Source: Tangfeifania diversioriginum (lineage in GTDB: Bacteria; Bacteroidota; Bacteroidia; Bacteroidales; Prolixibacteraceae). Taken from it: 64,000 nt of DNA. Location: contig NZ_FQZE01000020.1 in NCBI RefSeq assembly GCF_900141875.1, positions 30,959 to 94,958 on the forward strand, written 5' to 3'. The notes beneath the pieces are model-generated. The model searched no databases and was not told the origin of the DNA. It saw only the letters and a list, made by a program, of their open reading frames with translations. Both the position numbers and the translations under genes were made by a program. Shown piece after piece: positions 28,137 to 37,544 of the stretch (its first letter is position 1; each line of letters starts with the position of its first letter).

Positions 28137-28762
28137 TTTTTTTCTATTGCCTTTAAAATGTTTTCCACCGAGTTTATGTCCAGCTTTGAGAAAGCAAACC
28201 ATTTTTTACCCAAATCTTTTAAAGAGGCCCCAAGATGATAAACCTCCGATTCGTCAATAATTAAAAAACGGTCGTGGCTTTTGTTAAAGGCTTTACTTTC
28301 AAGCGCTTTAAATATGCGCTCAAACTTTTGGTCGGTTTCAATTTGTTTTTTTTCTACCCCTTCCATCCTTTGTAATAAGCCTAAGTTTTCGTTAATGATT
28401 TTTCGCATCCGCACAAATGCATTGATTATTTGAATGCTTACTTTAATTGCAATATCGCTTCTTAAAACAGAAGAAAGCATGGCTACTCCTTGTTCGGTAA
28501 ATGCGTATGGATTAACTGAAGAGTGTTTTAGTGAATCAAACCGGTCGCAATTTGCGACCAGTTCTTTTTTTTCGGTTTCATTCAATTGAAATCTAAAAGA
28601 ACTTGGAAATCGCTCATTGTTTCTTTTCACTTGTTCATTCAAGCGCTTTACTTCAACCTGATACATTTCTGCTAAATCGCGATCAATCATTACCTGTGCA
28701 TTCCGAATATTAAAAATTCGGCTTTCAATATACTGATGTGATAAGGATACTTCTTTACTCAT
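28130..28762 (-). CDS. ORF6N domain protein
   Basis: 210 aa from the ATG at 28762 (MSKEVSLSHQYIESRIF), which overlaps the KilA-N stop; the frame is open 12 codons more. The ORF6N domain (VMIDRDLAEMYQVEVKRLNE, RFQLNETEKKEL, NPYAFTEQGVAMLSSVL) is a DNA-binding type found in phage antirepressors. The C-terminal half has a coiled-coil-like segment. Its place inside a type I RM operon suggests an accessory or regulatory role, which is inference. Confidence 0.85.
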   Translation of the reverse strand: MSKEVSLSHQYIESRIFNIRNAQVMIDRDLAEMYQVEVKRLNEQVKRNNERFPSSFRFQLNETEKKELVANCDRFDSLKHSSVNPYAFTEQGVAMLSSVLRSDIAIKVSIQIINAFVRMRKIINENLGLLQRMEGVEKKQIETDQKFERIFKALESKAFNKSHDRFLIIDESEVYHLGASLKDLGKKWFAFSKLDINSVENILKAIEKKV

Positions 28763-29582
28763 GCGCCTTAAGTTTTTCAATGTTTCCATCCGACACAAGG
28801 ATTTTCATTTGGTGAATGGCAATTTGGTTGAGTTTTTTTAAGCGTTCGGGTTGTGGGGAGTTCTCTTCAATCATCACTGCATTCAGGTTTTCGAGGTTCG
28901 CCAGGCATACCAGTTGCGAAACATTGGCGTAATCGCGGATATTCCCTTTTTTGTCGGGGTTTTCATCGCGCCATTGTTTTGCGGTTTTGCCAAAGAGCGC
29001 CATGTTCAGCACATCGGCCTCGTTGGCATAAACGTAACTGATTTGTTGCGGGGTAAGGTTGTCGGGAATCAGGTTTTCTTTAATGGCATCGGTGTGTATG
29101 CGGTAGTTTATTTTGGTGAGCTGGCGTTTAATATTCCAGTCAAGTTCTTTGGCTTCTGCCACTTTTAAGCGTTGGAATTCTTTTACTACATAAAGTTCGA
29201 ACTCAACAGAAATCCAACTGGCGAATTTAAATGCTATATCTTTATGTGCAAAGGTTCCACCATATCTTCCCGATTTAACGACAAAGCCGATGGCATTGGT
29301 TGTTTCTGTCCATTTTTTTGCAGAAAGAGTGAAAGCATTCAGCCCTGCCTGATTTCTATACCCCTCGAATTCGAGGGGTTTAAAATCCGGATTGTATAGC
29401 GATTCCCATATTCCTAAGAAATCAATAGTATTTCTGTTTCGCATCCAATTTCCAATAACCGCACTGGGGTCATCCGATTTGTGTTTCGCAATGTCTGTAA
29501 GGGAAATGAAATCCTGTTCTTTCATACTGAGAACAGTTATTTCCTGACCCTTCACTTCAATTTTTGTGTTTTTCTTACTCAT
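28755..29582 (-). CDS. KilA-N domain protein
   Basis: 275 aa. The KilA-N DNA-binding domain spans about residues 20-140 (FISLTDIAKHKSDDPSAVIG, NAIGFVVKSGRYGGTFAHKD, IAFKFASWISVEFELYVVKE), followed by a helical C-terminal half. Such proteins occur in phages and, in Bacteroidota, within RM operons. The ATGAGTAAG start once probably overlapped the hsdR stop directly; the GxxExxY element now lies between them. The stop overlaps the ORF6N start by 8 nt. Confidence 0.87.
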   Translation of the reverse strand: MSKKNTKIEVKGQEITVLSMKEQDFISLTDIAKHKSDDPSAVIGNWMRNRNTIDFLGIWESLYNPDFKPLEFEGYRNQAGLNAFTLSAKKWTETTNAIGFVVKSGRYGGTFAHKDIAFKFASWISVEFELYVVKEFQRLKVAEAKELDWNIKRQLTKINYRIHTDAIKENLIPDNLTPQQISYVYANEADVLNMALFGKTAKQWRDENPDKKGNIRDYANVSQLVCLANLENLNAVMIEENSPQPERLKKLNQIAIHQMKILVSDGNIEKLKAHE

Positions 29583-30241
29583 AAGCTGCTAATTGTCTGA
29601 ACATGATTTATAAGATATGCAGGATAGACAAGATTTTTTTTTCTGAGTATCTCATCTTTTTTCTCATCCTGTTTAGAATTTATCCTGTATATCTTATTTA
29701 TCATAAAAATTCTGTTCAAGACTTTAATTTTTTATTAAATACACGATGATACTGTAGTCTTTCCGCTCCAAAGTTGATAAGTAATCCATCGGCAATGCTG
29801 TAGGCTTCGCAATAATTGATTGCTTGTGCTTTGTGGACACCTTCCAACTTTTCGATAGCTTTTATCTCTACCATGACTGTTCCTTCCACGAAAAAATCTA
29901 CTCTTCGAGTTCCAACATTGTAACCTTTGTATTCTAACGGCATTTCCAATTCTCTTTTATGCTCAATTCCATTCAGGTTTAATTCAATACTTAAAGCACG
30001 CTGATAAACAACCTCTTGAAACCCATTACCCATTTGGTTATGCACTTCCATAGCGCATCCAATAATTCTATGAGTAAGTTTATTTATTTCTTCTGTTGTC
30101 ATCTTGTCTATCTTTTAATTGTCTGAACAGGATGTTTGAGATGGCAGGATAGACAAGATGTTTTTCATCCTGTTCAGATATCATCCTGTATATCTTAATT
30201 ATCTTAAAAATCCTGTTCAAGACTATTCATAAGCTGCTAAT
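29579..30241 (-). mobile_element. GxxExxY element E3 with flanking direct repeats and 15-bp duplication
   Basis: GxxExxY copy 2 is flanked by two direct repeats of about 107-130 bases (29592-29721 and 30118-30224) sharing CAGGATAGACAAGAT, ATCCTGTATATCTTA and CTGTTCAAGACT. Outside them the 15 bases TCATAAGCTGCTAAT occur at 29579-29593 and again at 30227-30241. Removing one copy plus the unit restores an hsdR end (GLAAYE, stop) overlapping the KilA-N ATG. This looks like a precise insertion that left both genes intact. Confidence 0.7.
29716..30102 (-). CDS. GxxExxY protein (PD-(D/E)XK nuclease-like), copy 2
   Basis: 128 aa. GNGFQEVVYQRAL is the family motif, RRVDFFVEGTVMVEIKA the nuclease-like core, and AQAINYCEAYSIADGLLINF the conserved C-terminal part. 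It is clearly related to copy 1 but diverged, so they are not a recent tandem duplication. Gene boundaries coincide with the flanking repeats: the repeat starts about 15 nt before the ATG and again overlaps the stop. Function of the family is unknown. Confidence 0.82.
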   Translation of the reverse strand: MTTEEINKLTHRIIGCAMEVHNQMGNGFQEVVYQRALSIELNLNGIEHKRELEMPLEYKGYNVGTRRVDFFVEGTVMVEIKAIEKLEGVHKAQAINYCEAYSIADGLLINFGAERLQYHRVFNKKLKS

Positions 30242-33237
30242 CCTGATATTTCACGCCCCTGGGCTAGTTTTTTTAATTGTGGAACCAGGTCTTCCATTAA
30301 TGCCAGTTCCTTTTTCCGGCGTTCTTTCCAGCTTAGCTCCAAAGGTTCTAAGAGGTCGGTGAGTTTTTCACCGTCAAAAATCATCCGGTTCATTATTTTT
30401 TCCACAAAACTTTTTAATACTGTTGCCTGCAATCCGTGTTTATTAGCGATTGCGGATAATTCCTTGTCGTATTTTTCTACTTTAAAGGTTTCAAAGTTTT
30501 GTTTTAGCTCCTCTGCGGTTTGTCCTTTGTTCCAATCCACCTGGTCGATATAGTCCGTTAAATCTTCCTCCTCTTCCATCAGGTTTGAGTTCGATTTTAG
30601 CAAGCTAATCACCTGTGCCTTGGTCATTTTCTGCTTAGACGGTTTCTTCTGCGTGCTGTCGGCAATCAGGTTCATAATGTAATCGTAATCAATTACCGCA
30701 GAGGCAAACAACACAAATTCAAAATCCAGTTGCTGGATATCTTCCGGTGCATCGTCACCCTCTTTTTCCTGCCTTTTCTTGAATTCTTTGGCGGTTTCCA
30801 AATAGGAGCTTTTGAATTCCTGGTAGGTATCTTTTGGCAAAATGGATTCGATGGTGGACTGCTGCTCTTCATCCAGATCGGTGTACTGGTCGAGTTGAGT
30901 TTTAAGCCGCTGCACTTCTTTAAAGTTCTTTACAAATGCAATTTTGGCGGCATCACCACGCAGGTTATACACTTCCTGAGGTTCGTTTACAAGGTTGTGT
31001 TCCTGCATAAAATCGCCCAATTCTTCCACCGCTTTTTGGTATTGGTCAATCACCACCGGAGCAGGGTCAACCATCCAGATTTCTTTGGCTTTACTGCTGT
31101 CCTCACCTGAAAATAAAGTAATAGCCTGGTTTACGGCATCCTGTTGTGAACGGAAATCCAAAATATTTCCATAGGGTTTCGTGTCATTCAACACCCGGTT
31201 GGTGCGCGAAAGCGCTTGTATCAAACCATGATATTTCAGGTTTTTATCCACATACAAAGTGTTGAGAAATTTGGAGTCAAAACCCGTAAGCAACATATCT
31301 ACCACAATGGTAAGGTCAATCTTATTTTTATGCGGATAATCCTTATTACTGTATTTCTGATCTTTGATACGTTTTTGAATATCCTGATAGTAAATATCGA
31401 AGTTATTTATATCATGATTGGTGCCATATTGTTTATTGTAATCAGCAATAATCTCAATTAATGCCGCTTTCTTTTCTTCAGGATTTTGTTTGTTGTCTTC
31501 CAGTTCCTGAGGTAAATCTTCCTGAAGTTGTTTAATGTCTGCCGCATTTCTCTGATTCCGATAGCTATCGGAACTGTCGCCGTTCTTTGCAATCAATTGG
31601 GCAGGAGGAGAAAACACACATGCAATATTGAGTGGTTCAAATTCGGGATTTTCTGCTAATTTCTTCTTCTGTACTTCTTTGAAAAGCCGATAATATTCAA
31701 TAGCATTGTTAATAGAAGCGGTGGCTAACAAAGCATTGAATTTACGTTGGTTTGTGGCTGCATTATGCTTGTTAATAATGGCCTCAGCTACCGCTTGCTC
31801 TGCGATTGCTTCGCCCGGTTTGGCATCCACTGAGCCTTCGCCCTTGAAGTAGTCGATGTGAAATTTTAGTACGTTTTTATCGTCTATGGCATGGGTAATA
31901 GTGTAGGCATGTAATTCCTTTTCAAAAACAGATTCTGTGGTTTGATATTTTTCAAACTGGTCTTCCCTGAATTTATTGATAGCGTTCTCTTCAAAAATGG
32001 GTGTTCCGGTAAAACCAAACAGCTGAGCATTTGGAAAGAACTCCTTAATTGCTTTATGGTTTTCTCCAAACTGTGAGCGGTGGCATTCGTCAAAAATAAA
32101 AACTACCCGTTTAACACTCAATGGCTCCAGCCGCTCTTTAAAATTCTTTTTGTACGTACCATCCAAAGCCAATCCCAATTTTTGAATAGTAGTAACAATT
32201 ACTTTGTCGGCATAATCGGTAGAAAGTAAACGCCTCACCAGTGTTTCAGTATTGGTGTTTTCTTCTACACTGCCTTCCTGGAATTTATTGAATTCCTCAC
32301 GGGTTTGACGATCAAGGTCTTTACGGTCAACCACAAACAAACATTTTTCAATGTCAGGATTATCTTTCAGAAGGGTAGAAGCTTTGAAAGATGTCAATGT
32401 TTTACCACTCCCGGTAGTGTGCCAGATGTAGCCATTTCCCCGGTTTTGATGGATGCAATCTACAATCGCCTTAACCGCATAAATTTGGTAGGGACGCATC
32501 ACAAGTATTTTTTGCTCGCTTTCTACCAGCACCATATACTTGCTAATCATTTCACCCAAAGTGCATTTCGATAAGAATTTTTTGGTGAATGGTTCAAGGT
32601 GGGTGATTTTGTTGTTCTTTTCATCCGCCAGTTTGTAAATCGGCAAAAACTGTTCATCAGCATTGAATTGAAAATGCTGGTTTTTGTTGTTTGAAAAATA
32701 GAAAGTATTACTTCGATTACTGACAATGAACAATTGCATGAAACACATTAATGTATTTCCATAGCCATTGCCGGGTTCGTTTTTGTAATCCACAATTTGT
32801 TGCATGGCTTTACGTGGTGAGATGTCCAGTTTTTTTAACTCAATCTGAACTACCGGCAAGCCGTTAATCAACAAAATGATGTCATAACGCTGATTGCTGT
32901 TTTCTGTGTTGATACGCAGCTGACTAACCACTTCATATTCATTTTTACACCAGTCTTTAATGTTAACGAGGGTGTAATGTAAAGGAGTTCCATCTTCCCT
33001 TTGGAAATATTGCCTTTCACGCAACATTTTTGACGCTACAAAAACATCAGGGTTGATTATTTCTTCGCGTAAACGTAAAAATTCGCTATCCGAAAGCCGG
33101 ACACGGTTTAGTGCTTCAAATTTGACTTTGAAATTTTGTTCAAGTGTTTTCCTGTCAACAATATCAGGGCGATGCGTATATTTCAGCTCCTTGAGTTGTT
33201 CAATCAGGTTTTCTTCTATTTGATGTTCTTTAGTCAT
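30223..33237 (-). CDS. hsdR: Type I restriction endonuclease subunit (system 1)
   Basis: 1004 aa motor and nuclease of the type I complex. N-terminal nuclease core RYDIILLINGLPVVQIELKK; helicase motif I IWHTTGSGKTLTS; motif II FIFDECHRSQFG; motif III FTGTP; motif VI IQALSRTNRVL. The C-terminal helical part follows. The palindrome at 31556-31573 encodes a short in-frame DSYRN stretch that looks extra. The 3' end overlaps the 15-bp duplication of element E3. It is the first gene of the operon. Confidence 0.93.
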   Translation of the reverse strand: MTKEHQIEENLIEQLKELKYTHRPDIVDRKTLEQNFKVKFEALNRVRLSDSEFLRLREEIINPDVFVASKMLRERQYFQREDGTPLHYTLVNIKDWCKNEYEVVSQLRINTENSNQRYDIILLINGLPVVQIELKKLDISPRKAMQQIVDYKNEPGNGYGNTLMCFMQLFIVSNRSNTFYFSNNKNQHFQFNADEQFLPIYKLADEKNNKITHLEPFTKKFLSKCTLGEMISKYMVLVESEQKILVMRPYQIYAVKAIVDCIHQNRGNGYIWHTTGSGKTLTSFKASTLLKDNPDIEKCLFVVDRKDLDRQTREEFNKFQEGSVEENTNTETLVRRLLSTDYADKVIVTTIQKLGLALDGTYKKNFKERLEPLSVKRVVFIFDECHRSQFGENHKAIKEFFPNAQLFGFTGTPIFEENAINKFREDQFEKYQTTESVFEKELHAYTITHAIDDKNVLKFHIDYFKGEGSVDAKPGEAIAEQAVAEAIINKHNAATNQRKFNALLATASINNAIEYYRLFKEVQKKKLAENPEFEPLNIACVFSPPAQLIAKNGDSSDSYRNQRNAADIKQLQEDLPQELEDNKQNPEEKKAALIEIIADYNKQYGTNHDINNFDIYYQDIQKRIKDQKYSNKDYPHKNKIDLTIVVDMLLTGFDSKFLNTLYVDKNLKYHGLIQALSRTNRVLNDTKPYGNILDFRSQQDAVNQAITLFSGEDSSKAKEIWMVDPAPVVIDQYQKAVEELGDFMQEHNLVNEPQEVYNLRGDAAKIAFVKNFKEVQRLKTQLDQYTDLDEEQQSTIESILPKDTYQEFKSSYLETAKEFKKRQEKEGDDAPEDIQQLDFEFVLFASAVIDYDYIMNLIADSTQKKPSKQKMTKAQVISLLKSNSNLMEEEEDLTDYIDQVDWNKGQTAEELKQNFETFKVEKYDKELSAIANKHGLQATVLKSFVEKIMNRMIFDGEKLTDLLEPLELSWKERRKKELALMEDLVPQLKKLAQGREISGLAAYE
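31556..31573. repeat. Palindrome inside hsdR coding sequence
   Basis: The 18-base perfect palindrome TTCCGATAGCTATCGGAA lies in frame in hsdR, in a Ser/Asp/Asn-rich linker region. The core CCGATAGCTATCGG also occurs at 4853-4866 between genes. Confidence 0.75.
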
Positions 33238-33637
33238 TTTTCTTTCAATAAATCTATAGGCTTTTATTGCGGTAAACCATAAGTTTTTTGCTTTGGCTTT
33301 TCAGTATGTTTCACAACTGTTTACGAAAATGTACCAGGCACCTTTATATTCTTTGGTGACCCTAAAAGTATTAAAAAATCAAGAATTCTATCGGTGCAAT
33401 TTTTTTAAATTAAGCTAATCACATAGGAGAAAAGTATTCCGGGATTAAAAAATGTCAGTTTGTTTTATTTTAACAAACGGTTGTTTTATTTTTGCAGGTT
33501 CTTAGAAATAAGTATGTTTATTCTCACAATCGTCTTTTGTCAAGACAAATTTTCAGTTTTTTGCTCTGAAGGTACACCATTGAAAAGGGAAGATAGGATT
33601 GATAAAAAGGCCGTTTAATTTGTTACAGCAGAAAGTT
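33238..33637 (+). promoter_or_regulatory. Divergent intergenic region with probable hemN promoter
   Basis: 400 bases between hsdR (leftward) and hemN (rightward), no gene seen. At 33487-33494 TATTTTTG fits the Bacteroidota -7 box TAnnTTTG; a TTTG at 33459 is 24 bases upstream, longer than the usual spacing. AACAAACGGTTGTT (33472-33485) is a dyad that overlaps the spacer and could be an operator. Both assignments are tentative. Confidence 0.35.
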
Positions 33638-35017
33638 ATGAAGATATCTGAAAAGTTAATTGAAAAATATAACATCCCGGTGCCGCGTTACACCAGTTAC
33701 CCTCCGGCCAATTATTTTCATTCCGAGTTTGGAGAAAAGGAGTACGTTGAAGCCATTGAAGCTTCTAACAGTGGCTGGCCGCAAAATATTTCCATTTATG
33801 TGCATGTTCCTTTTTGCACCAAAATGTGCCATTTTTGTGGCTGCAACACGCAGTTTACCCGCGATACAGACAGAATGTGCACCTACATGGAAGCCGTTAA
33901 AAAAGAAATTTTAATGGTGAAAAAAATGCTCGATCCAGTGCGGAAAGTGTCGCAGGTGCATTGGGGCGGCGGAACACCCAACTCGCTGCCTGTGGAAACA
34001 ATTCGGGATATTATGGATACTATCCATGAAAATTTCGAGTTTATCGACAAACCTGAAATCGCCATTGAATGCCACCCGGCCATGCTCGATGAAAAATACA
34101 CCGAACAACTGGTACAGGCCGGGTTTAACCGGTTCAGCCTGGGTATCCAGGATTTCAAACAAGAGGTGCTCGACAACGTAAACCGCGATGCACCCAAAGT
34201 CCCGGTAAAAGAAATTGTGGGCTGGATTCGCAGCCACGAAAATACCGGGGTGAACCTCGATTTTATTTACGGGCTTCCCTTCCAGGACATAAAAAGTTTT
34301 TCGGAAACAATTGAAAAGGCAGTGGATATTTCGCCCGACCGTTTGGTTACTTTTTCGTACGCCCATGTACCATGGATTAAAAAAGCACAAAAAATTCTTG
34401 AGAAACGGGGACTGCCCGAAGCCGATGAAAAACTGAGAATGTTTTTGGAAGGTTATAAAATTCTTACCGAAAATGGTTACACTGCCATTGGCCTCGACCA
34501 TTTTGCCAAAGCCAATGACGAACTAAGTGTTGCGCTTAAAAACCGGAAACTGCACCGTAATTTTCAGGGCTATTGCACCCGCGAAACCACGGGGCAGGTT
34601 TATGCGTTCGGCGCTACCGGAATTAGCCAGCTGGAGGGAGTTTACGCCCAAAACGGAAAGGTTCCGGATGTGTACCTTGAGCGGATTAACAAAGGGCAAT
34701 TCAATATTGAAAAAGGGTACAAACTGAACACCGGTGAAAAAATTGTACGCCACGTAATTACTGAAATTATGTGTAACGAATTTGTGTCGTTTGAAGAAAC
34801 GGCCCGGTTCTTTACTATTTCAGTTTCGGATGTGAAACAGGCTTTGCATTTCGAGGAAAAACAAATGGAAAGTTTTGTTGTTGATGGATTATTGCAAATG
34901 GAGCAGGGCTCAGTTTTTAAAGTAACCGATGCCGGCCGGTTTTTCATTCGTAACATTGCCTCTAAGTTCGATCCGAACTTAACAAATGAGAACAAACGGT
35001 TTTCAAAAGCTTTATAA
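33638..35017 (+). CDS. hemN: Oxygen-independent coproporphyrinogen III oxidase
   Basis: Radical-SAM decarboxylation of coproporphyrinogen III to protoporphyrinogen IX, without oxygen; 459 aa from the ATG at 33638 (MKISEKLIEKYNIPVPRYTS), which fits the HemN N-terminus better than the ATG 13 codons upstream. PFCTKMCHFCGCN has the CxxxCxxC cluster motif, followed by GGGTPNSL and the C-terminal HemN domain (AFGATGISQLEGVYAQN). First gene of hemN-hemG-hemH, with 21 nt or less before the next gene. Confidence 0.93.
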   Translation: MKISEKLIEKYNIPVPRYTSYPPANYFHSEFGEKEYVEAIEASNSGWPQNISIYVHVPFCTKMCHFCGCNTQFTRDTDRMCTYMEAVKKEILMVKKMLDPVRKVSQVHWGGGTPNSLPVETIRDIMDTIHENFEFIDKPEIAIECHPAMLDEKYTEQLVQAGFNRFSLGIQDFKQEVLDNVNRDAPKVPVKEIVGWIRSHENTGVNLDFIYGLPFQDIKSFSETIEKAVDISPDRLVTFSYAHVPWIKKAQKILEKRGLPEADEKLRMFLEGYKILTENGYTAIGLDHFAKANDELSVALKNRKLHRNFQGYCTRETTGQVYAFGATGISQLEGVYAQNGKVPDVYLERINKGQFNIEKGYKLNTGEKIVRHVITEIMCNEFVSFEETARFFTISVSDVKQALHFEEKQMESFVVDGLLQMEQGSVFKVTDAGRFFIRNIASKFDPNLTNENKRFSKAL

Positions 35018-35038
35018 TAAATGGAACGTAAAAACAAT

Positions 35039-36388
35039 ATGAATGTAGCGGTAATTGGTGCAGGATTAACTGGATTAACAACAGCCTTTTACCTGAAAAA
35101 AGCCGGAATCGGATTTCAGATTTTTGAAAAATCCGATCGCCCCGGCGGTGTTATTCAAACCCACCATGAGAATGGATTTACCTACGAATCGGGACCCAAT
35201 ACCGGAATGCTCTCGCGCCCCGAAGTTGCCGAACTTTTGGAAGAATTGAAAGACGATTGCACTCTTGAGCCGGCAGATGAAACAGCAAAATCACGCTGGA
35301 TTTGGAAAAACGGCAAATGGTGGCCACTGCCTTCGGGCGTGAAAACAGGAATTACAACTCCGCTTTTTACTTTGCCCGACAAATTGCGCCTGCTTACCGA
35401 ACCTTTCCGCAAAAAAGGCGAGAACCCGAGTGAATCACTGGCCGGGTTGGTTTTAAGGCGCATGGGCAAAAGCTTTCTCGATTATGCCATCGACCCGTTT
35501 ATTTTGGGAATTTATTCGGGCGACCCACATCAGCTGGTAACAAAATACGCTTTCCCAAAATTGTATAACCTGGAGCAGGATTACGGCAGTTTTATTGGCG
35601 GGGCAATGAAAAAAGCCCGCCAACCCAAAAACGAGCGCGACAAAAAAGCAACCGGAGAAATTTTTTCTGTGGAAGGCGGACTGGGAAATTTAATTGATGC
35701 GCTGGTTAAAAACATTGGACCTGAAAACATCAGGCTGAATTGTACGGATTTGGTTGTGCAAAAAAATGATGGTTATTATACTATTGGTAACGAACCGGAA
35801 AAGTTTACCCATGTTGTTTCGGCCATCGGCGGATATGCGCTGAGTGAATTACTGCCGTTTATCGGAAAAGAAGAATTATCACCTGTTCTTCAAATGAATT
35901 ATTCGAAAGTTGCGCAGGTGTCGCTGGGATTTGAAAAGTGGGAAGGAATTCCGCTGAATGCCTTTGGAGGGCTGGTTCCTTCAGTTGAAAAGCGCCGGAT
36001 TCTCGGAGCGTTGTTTCTCTCTTCATTCCTGAAAAATAAAGCGCCGGAACAGGGAGCGTTATTATCAGTTTTTCTTGGAGGAGTGAGAAAACCTGAAATG
36101 GCAGAATTGACTGACGATGAAATTACTCAGATTGTTAAAGAAGAAATTTCTGAAATGTTTCAGCTGCCGGAATTCAATCCCGCACTGTTGAAGATTTTCC
36201 GTTACCGGCATGCTATTCCTCAATACGGTTTTGAATCGGATGAGAAGATGAGAACCATTGAACGACTTGAAATGCAGTATCCGGGGCTTATTCTGGCAGG
36301 AAATATTCGCGATGGAATTGGGATTGCCGACCGCATTAAACAGGGAAAAACAATTGCAACTCAGCTAACAAACAAGTATGACAAATAA
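35039..36388 (+). CDS. hemG: Protoporphyrinogen oxidase (HemG/HemY type, FAD)
   Basis: Oxidises protoporphyrinogen IX to protoporphyrin IX; 449 aa flavoprotein. VAVIGAGLTGLTTAFYL is the FAD dinucleotide fold at the extreme N-terminus, which is why I prefer the ATG at 35039 over one six codons upstream at 35021. GGVIQTHHENGFTYESGPNT and the C-terminal GNIRDGIGIADRIKQGK complete the flavin site. It overlaps hemH by 11 nt. Confidence 0.9.
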   Translation: MNVAVIGAGLTGLTTAFYLKKAGIGFQIFEKSDRPGGVIQTHHENGFTYESGPNTGMLSRPEVAELLEELKDDCTLEPADETAKSRWIWKNGKWWPLPSGVKTGITTPLFTLPDKLRLLTEPFRKKGENPSESLAGLVLRRMGKSFLDYAIDPFILGIYSGDPHQLVTKYAFPKLYNLEQDYGSFIGGAMKKARQPKNERDKKATGEIFSVEGGLGNLIDALVKNIGPENIRLNCTDLVVQKNDGYYTIGNEPEKFTHVVSAIGGYALSELLPFIGKEELSPVLQMNYSKVAQVSLGFEKWEGIPLNAFGGLVPSVEKRRILGALFLSSFLKNKAPEQGALLSVFLGGVRKPEMAELTDDEITQIVKEEISEMFQLPEFNPALLKIFRYRHAIPQYGFESDEKMRTIERLEMQYPGLILAGNIRDGIGIADRIKQGKTIATQLTNKYDK

Positions 36389-37403
36389 AAATAAAACTGC
36401 AGTTTTGCTCATGAATGTGGGCAGTCCTGATGAACCCCGCATTGGGTCAGTATATAAATACCTCACCGAATTTTTAAATGATAAACGCGTGATTGACCTC
36501 CCCTGGCTGCTGCGCAAGTTCCTGGTGAATTTTATCATTATTCCGTTCAGGGTAAAAAATTCGACCCGGCTTTATAAACTGCTCTGGACAAAAAAAGGAT
36601 CGCCGCTTATTTATCATTCTTTTGAAATGAAAGAAAAACTGCAGGTAGAACTTGGTGATAATTACGATGTTTTTGTGGCCATGCGCTACCAAAACCCCGA
36701 TTACAAAAGGATTATCAATCAGATAAAACAGCAGGGGTTTAAGAAACTGATTCTTTTTCCATTGTACCCGCACCACGCCATGTCAACAACCGAAACTACC
36801 ATTGTGGCAGTAAAAAAGGAGCTGAAAAAACAGAAGGTAGATGTTGACTTGTCGGTTGTCGATCAGTTTTATGATCACCCGAAGTTTTTGAAAGCATTTG
36901 CAACTCAGGCAAAAAAATACGATACTTCTGCCTACGATCATGTTGTTTTTTCTTACCACGGCCTGCCAAACCGCCAGCTTGAAAAATGCCATCCGGGAAT
37001 TAAAGTTCAGGATTGCAACTGTGCTGAATCGATTCCGGAACACGGGAAGTATTGCTACCGGGCAACATGTTATGCCACATCGCGCATGCTGGCAAAGGAA
37101 CTGGGCCTTCAAAAGTCAGATTACTCGGTGTCCTTCCAGTCGCGGCTCGACAAAAACTGGATGGAACCTTTTACAGATAAGTTACTGCTTGAAAAATTAA
37201 AACAAGGCAAAAAGAAAATTCTGGTTTTGGCCCCTGCGTTTGTCACCGACTGCCTCGAAACCATTATTGAAATTGGCGACGAGTATAAGGAGATTTTCCT
37301 TGAACAGGGAGGTGAGAAATTGCAGTTGGTAGAGAGCTTAAATGCTGAACCGCACTGGATTGATGCCATGAAAAGCATAATACACAAAACTGAAAATGAA
37401 TGA
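36378..37403 (+). CDS. hemH: Ferrochelatase
   Basis: Inserts iron into protoporphyrin IX; 341 aa. LLMNVGSPDEP at the N-terminus, AMRYQNPD, FPLYPHHA, the YHGLPNRQL histidine site, ATCYATSRML and FVTDCLETIIEIGDEY with the catalytic Glu are all visible. QSRLDKNWMEPFTD is typical of the family. Last gene of the heme block. Heme made here would feed the c- and b-type cytochromes encoded directly downstream. Confidence 0.94.
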   Translation: MTNKNKTAVLLMNVGSPDEPRIGSVYKYLTEFLNDKRVIDLPWLLRKFLVNFIIIPFRVKNSTRLYKLLWTKKGSPLIYHSFEMKEKLQVELGDNYDVFVAMRYQNPDYKRIINQIKQQGFKKLILFPLYPHHAMSTTETTIVAVKKELKKQKVDVDLSVVDQFYDHPKFLKAFATQAKKYDTSAYDHVVFSYHGLPNRQLEKCHPGIKVQDCNCAESIPEHGKYCYRATCYATSRMLAKELGLQKSDYSVSFQSRLDKNWMEPFTDKLLLEKLKQGKKKILVLAPAFVTDCLETIIEIGDEYKEIFLEQGGEKLQLVESLNAEPHWIDAMKSIIHKTENE

Positions 37404-37531
37404 ACATCGGGTGTCCATTTCTTGTTTTCTTATAGGGAAATAAAAGAAAAAAGGATATTATTTTTTTGATGAATATTTTTTCTAAGTTAGCGGTCAATTA
37501 ATTTTTAAATAGCTACATAGATAAATATTGA

Positions 37532-37539
37532 TATATTTG
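37532..37539 (+). promoter_or_regulatory. TAnnTTTG box before the Crp/Fnr gene
   Basis: TATATTTG matches the Bacteroidota -7 consensus and ends 5 bases before the ATG at 37545, which would give a leaderless or nearly leaderless transcript. No good -33 box is seen, so this could be chance. Confidence 0.25.
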
Positions 37540-37544
37540 CAACA

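Noticed and set aside
29361..29378. 18-base palindrome CCCCTCGAATTCGAGGGG in the KilA-N gene as an inserted element
   Set aside because: It encodes KPLEFEG, which matches the usual KilA-N family residues at that place, so it is not an extra segment.
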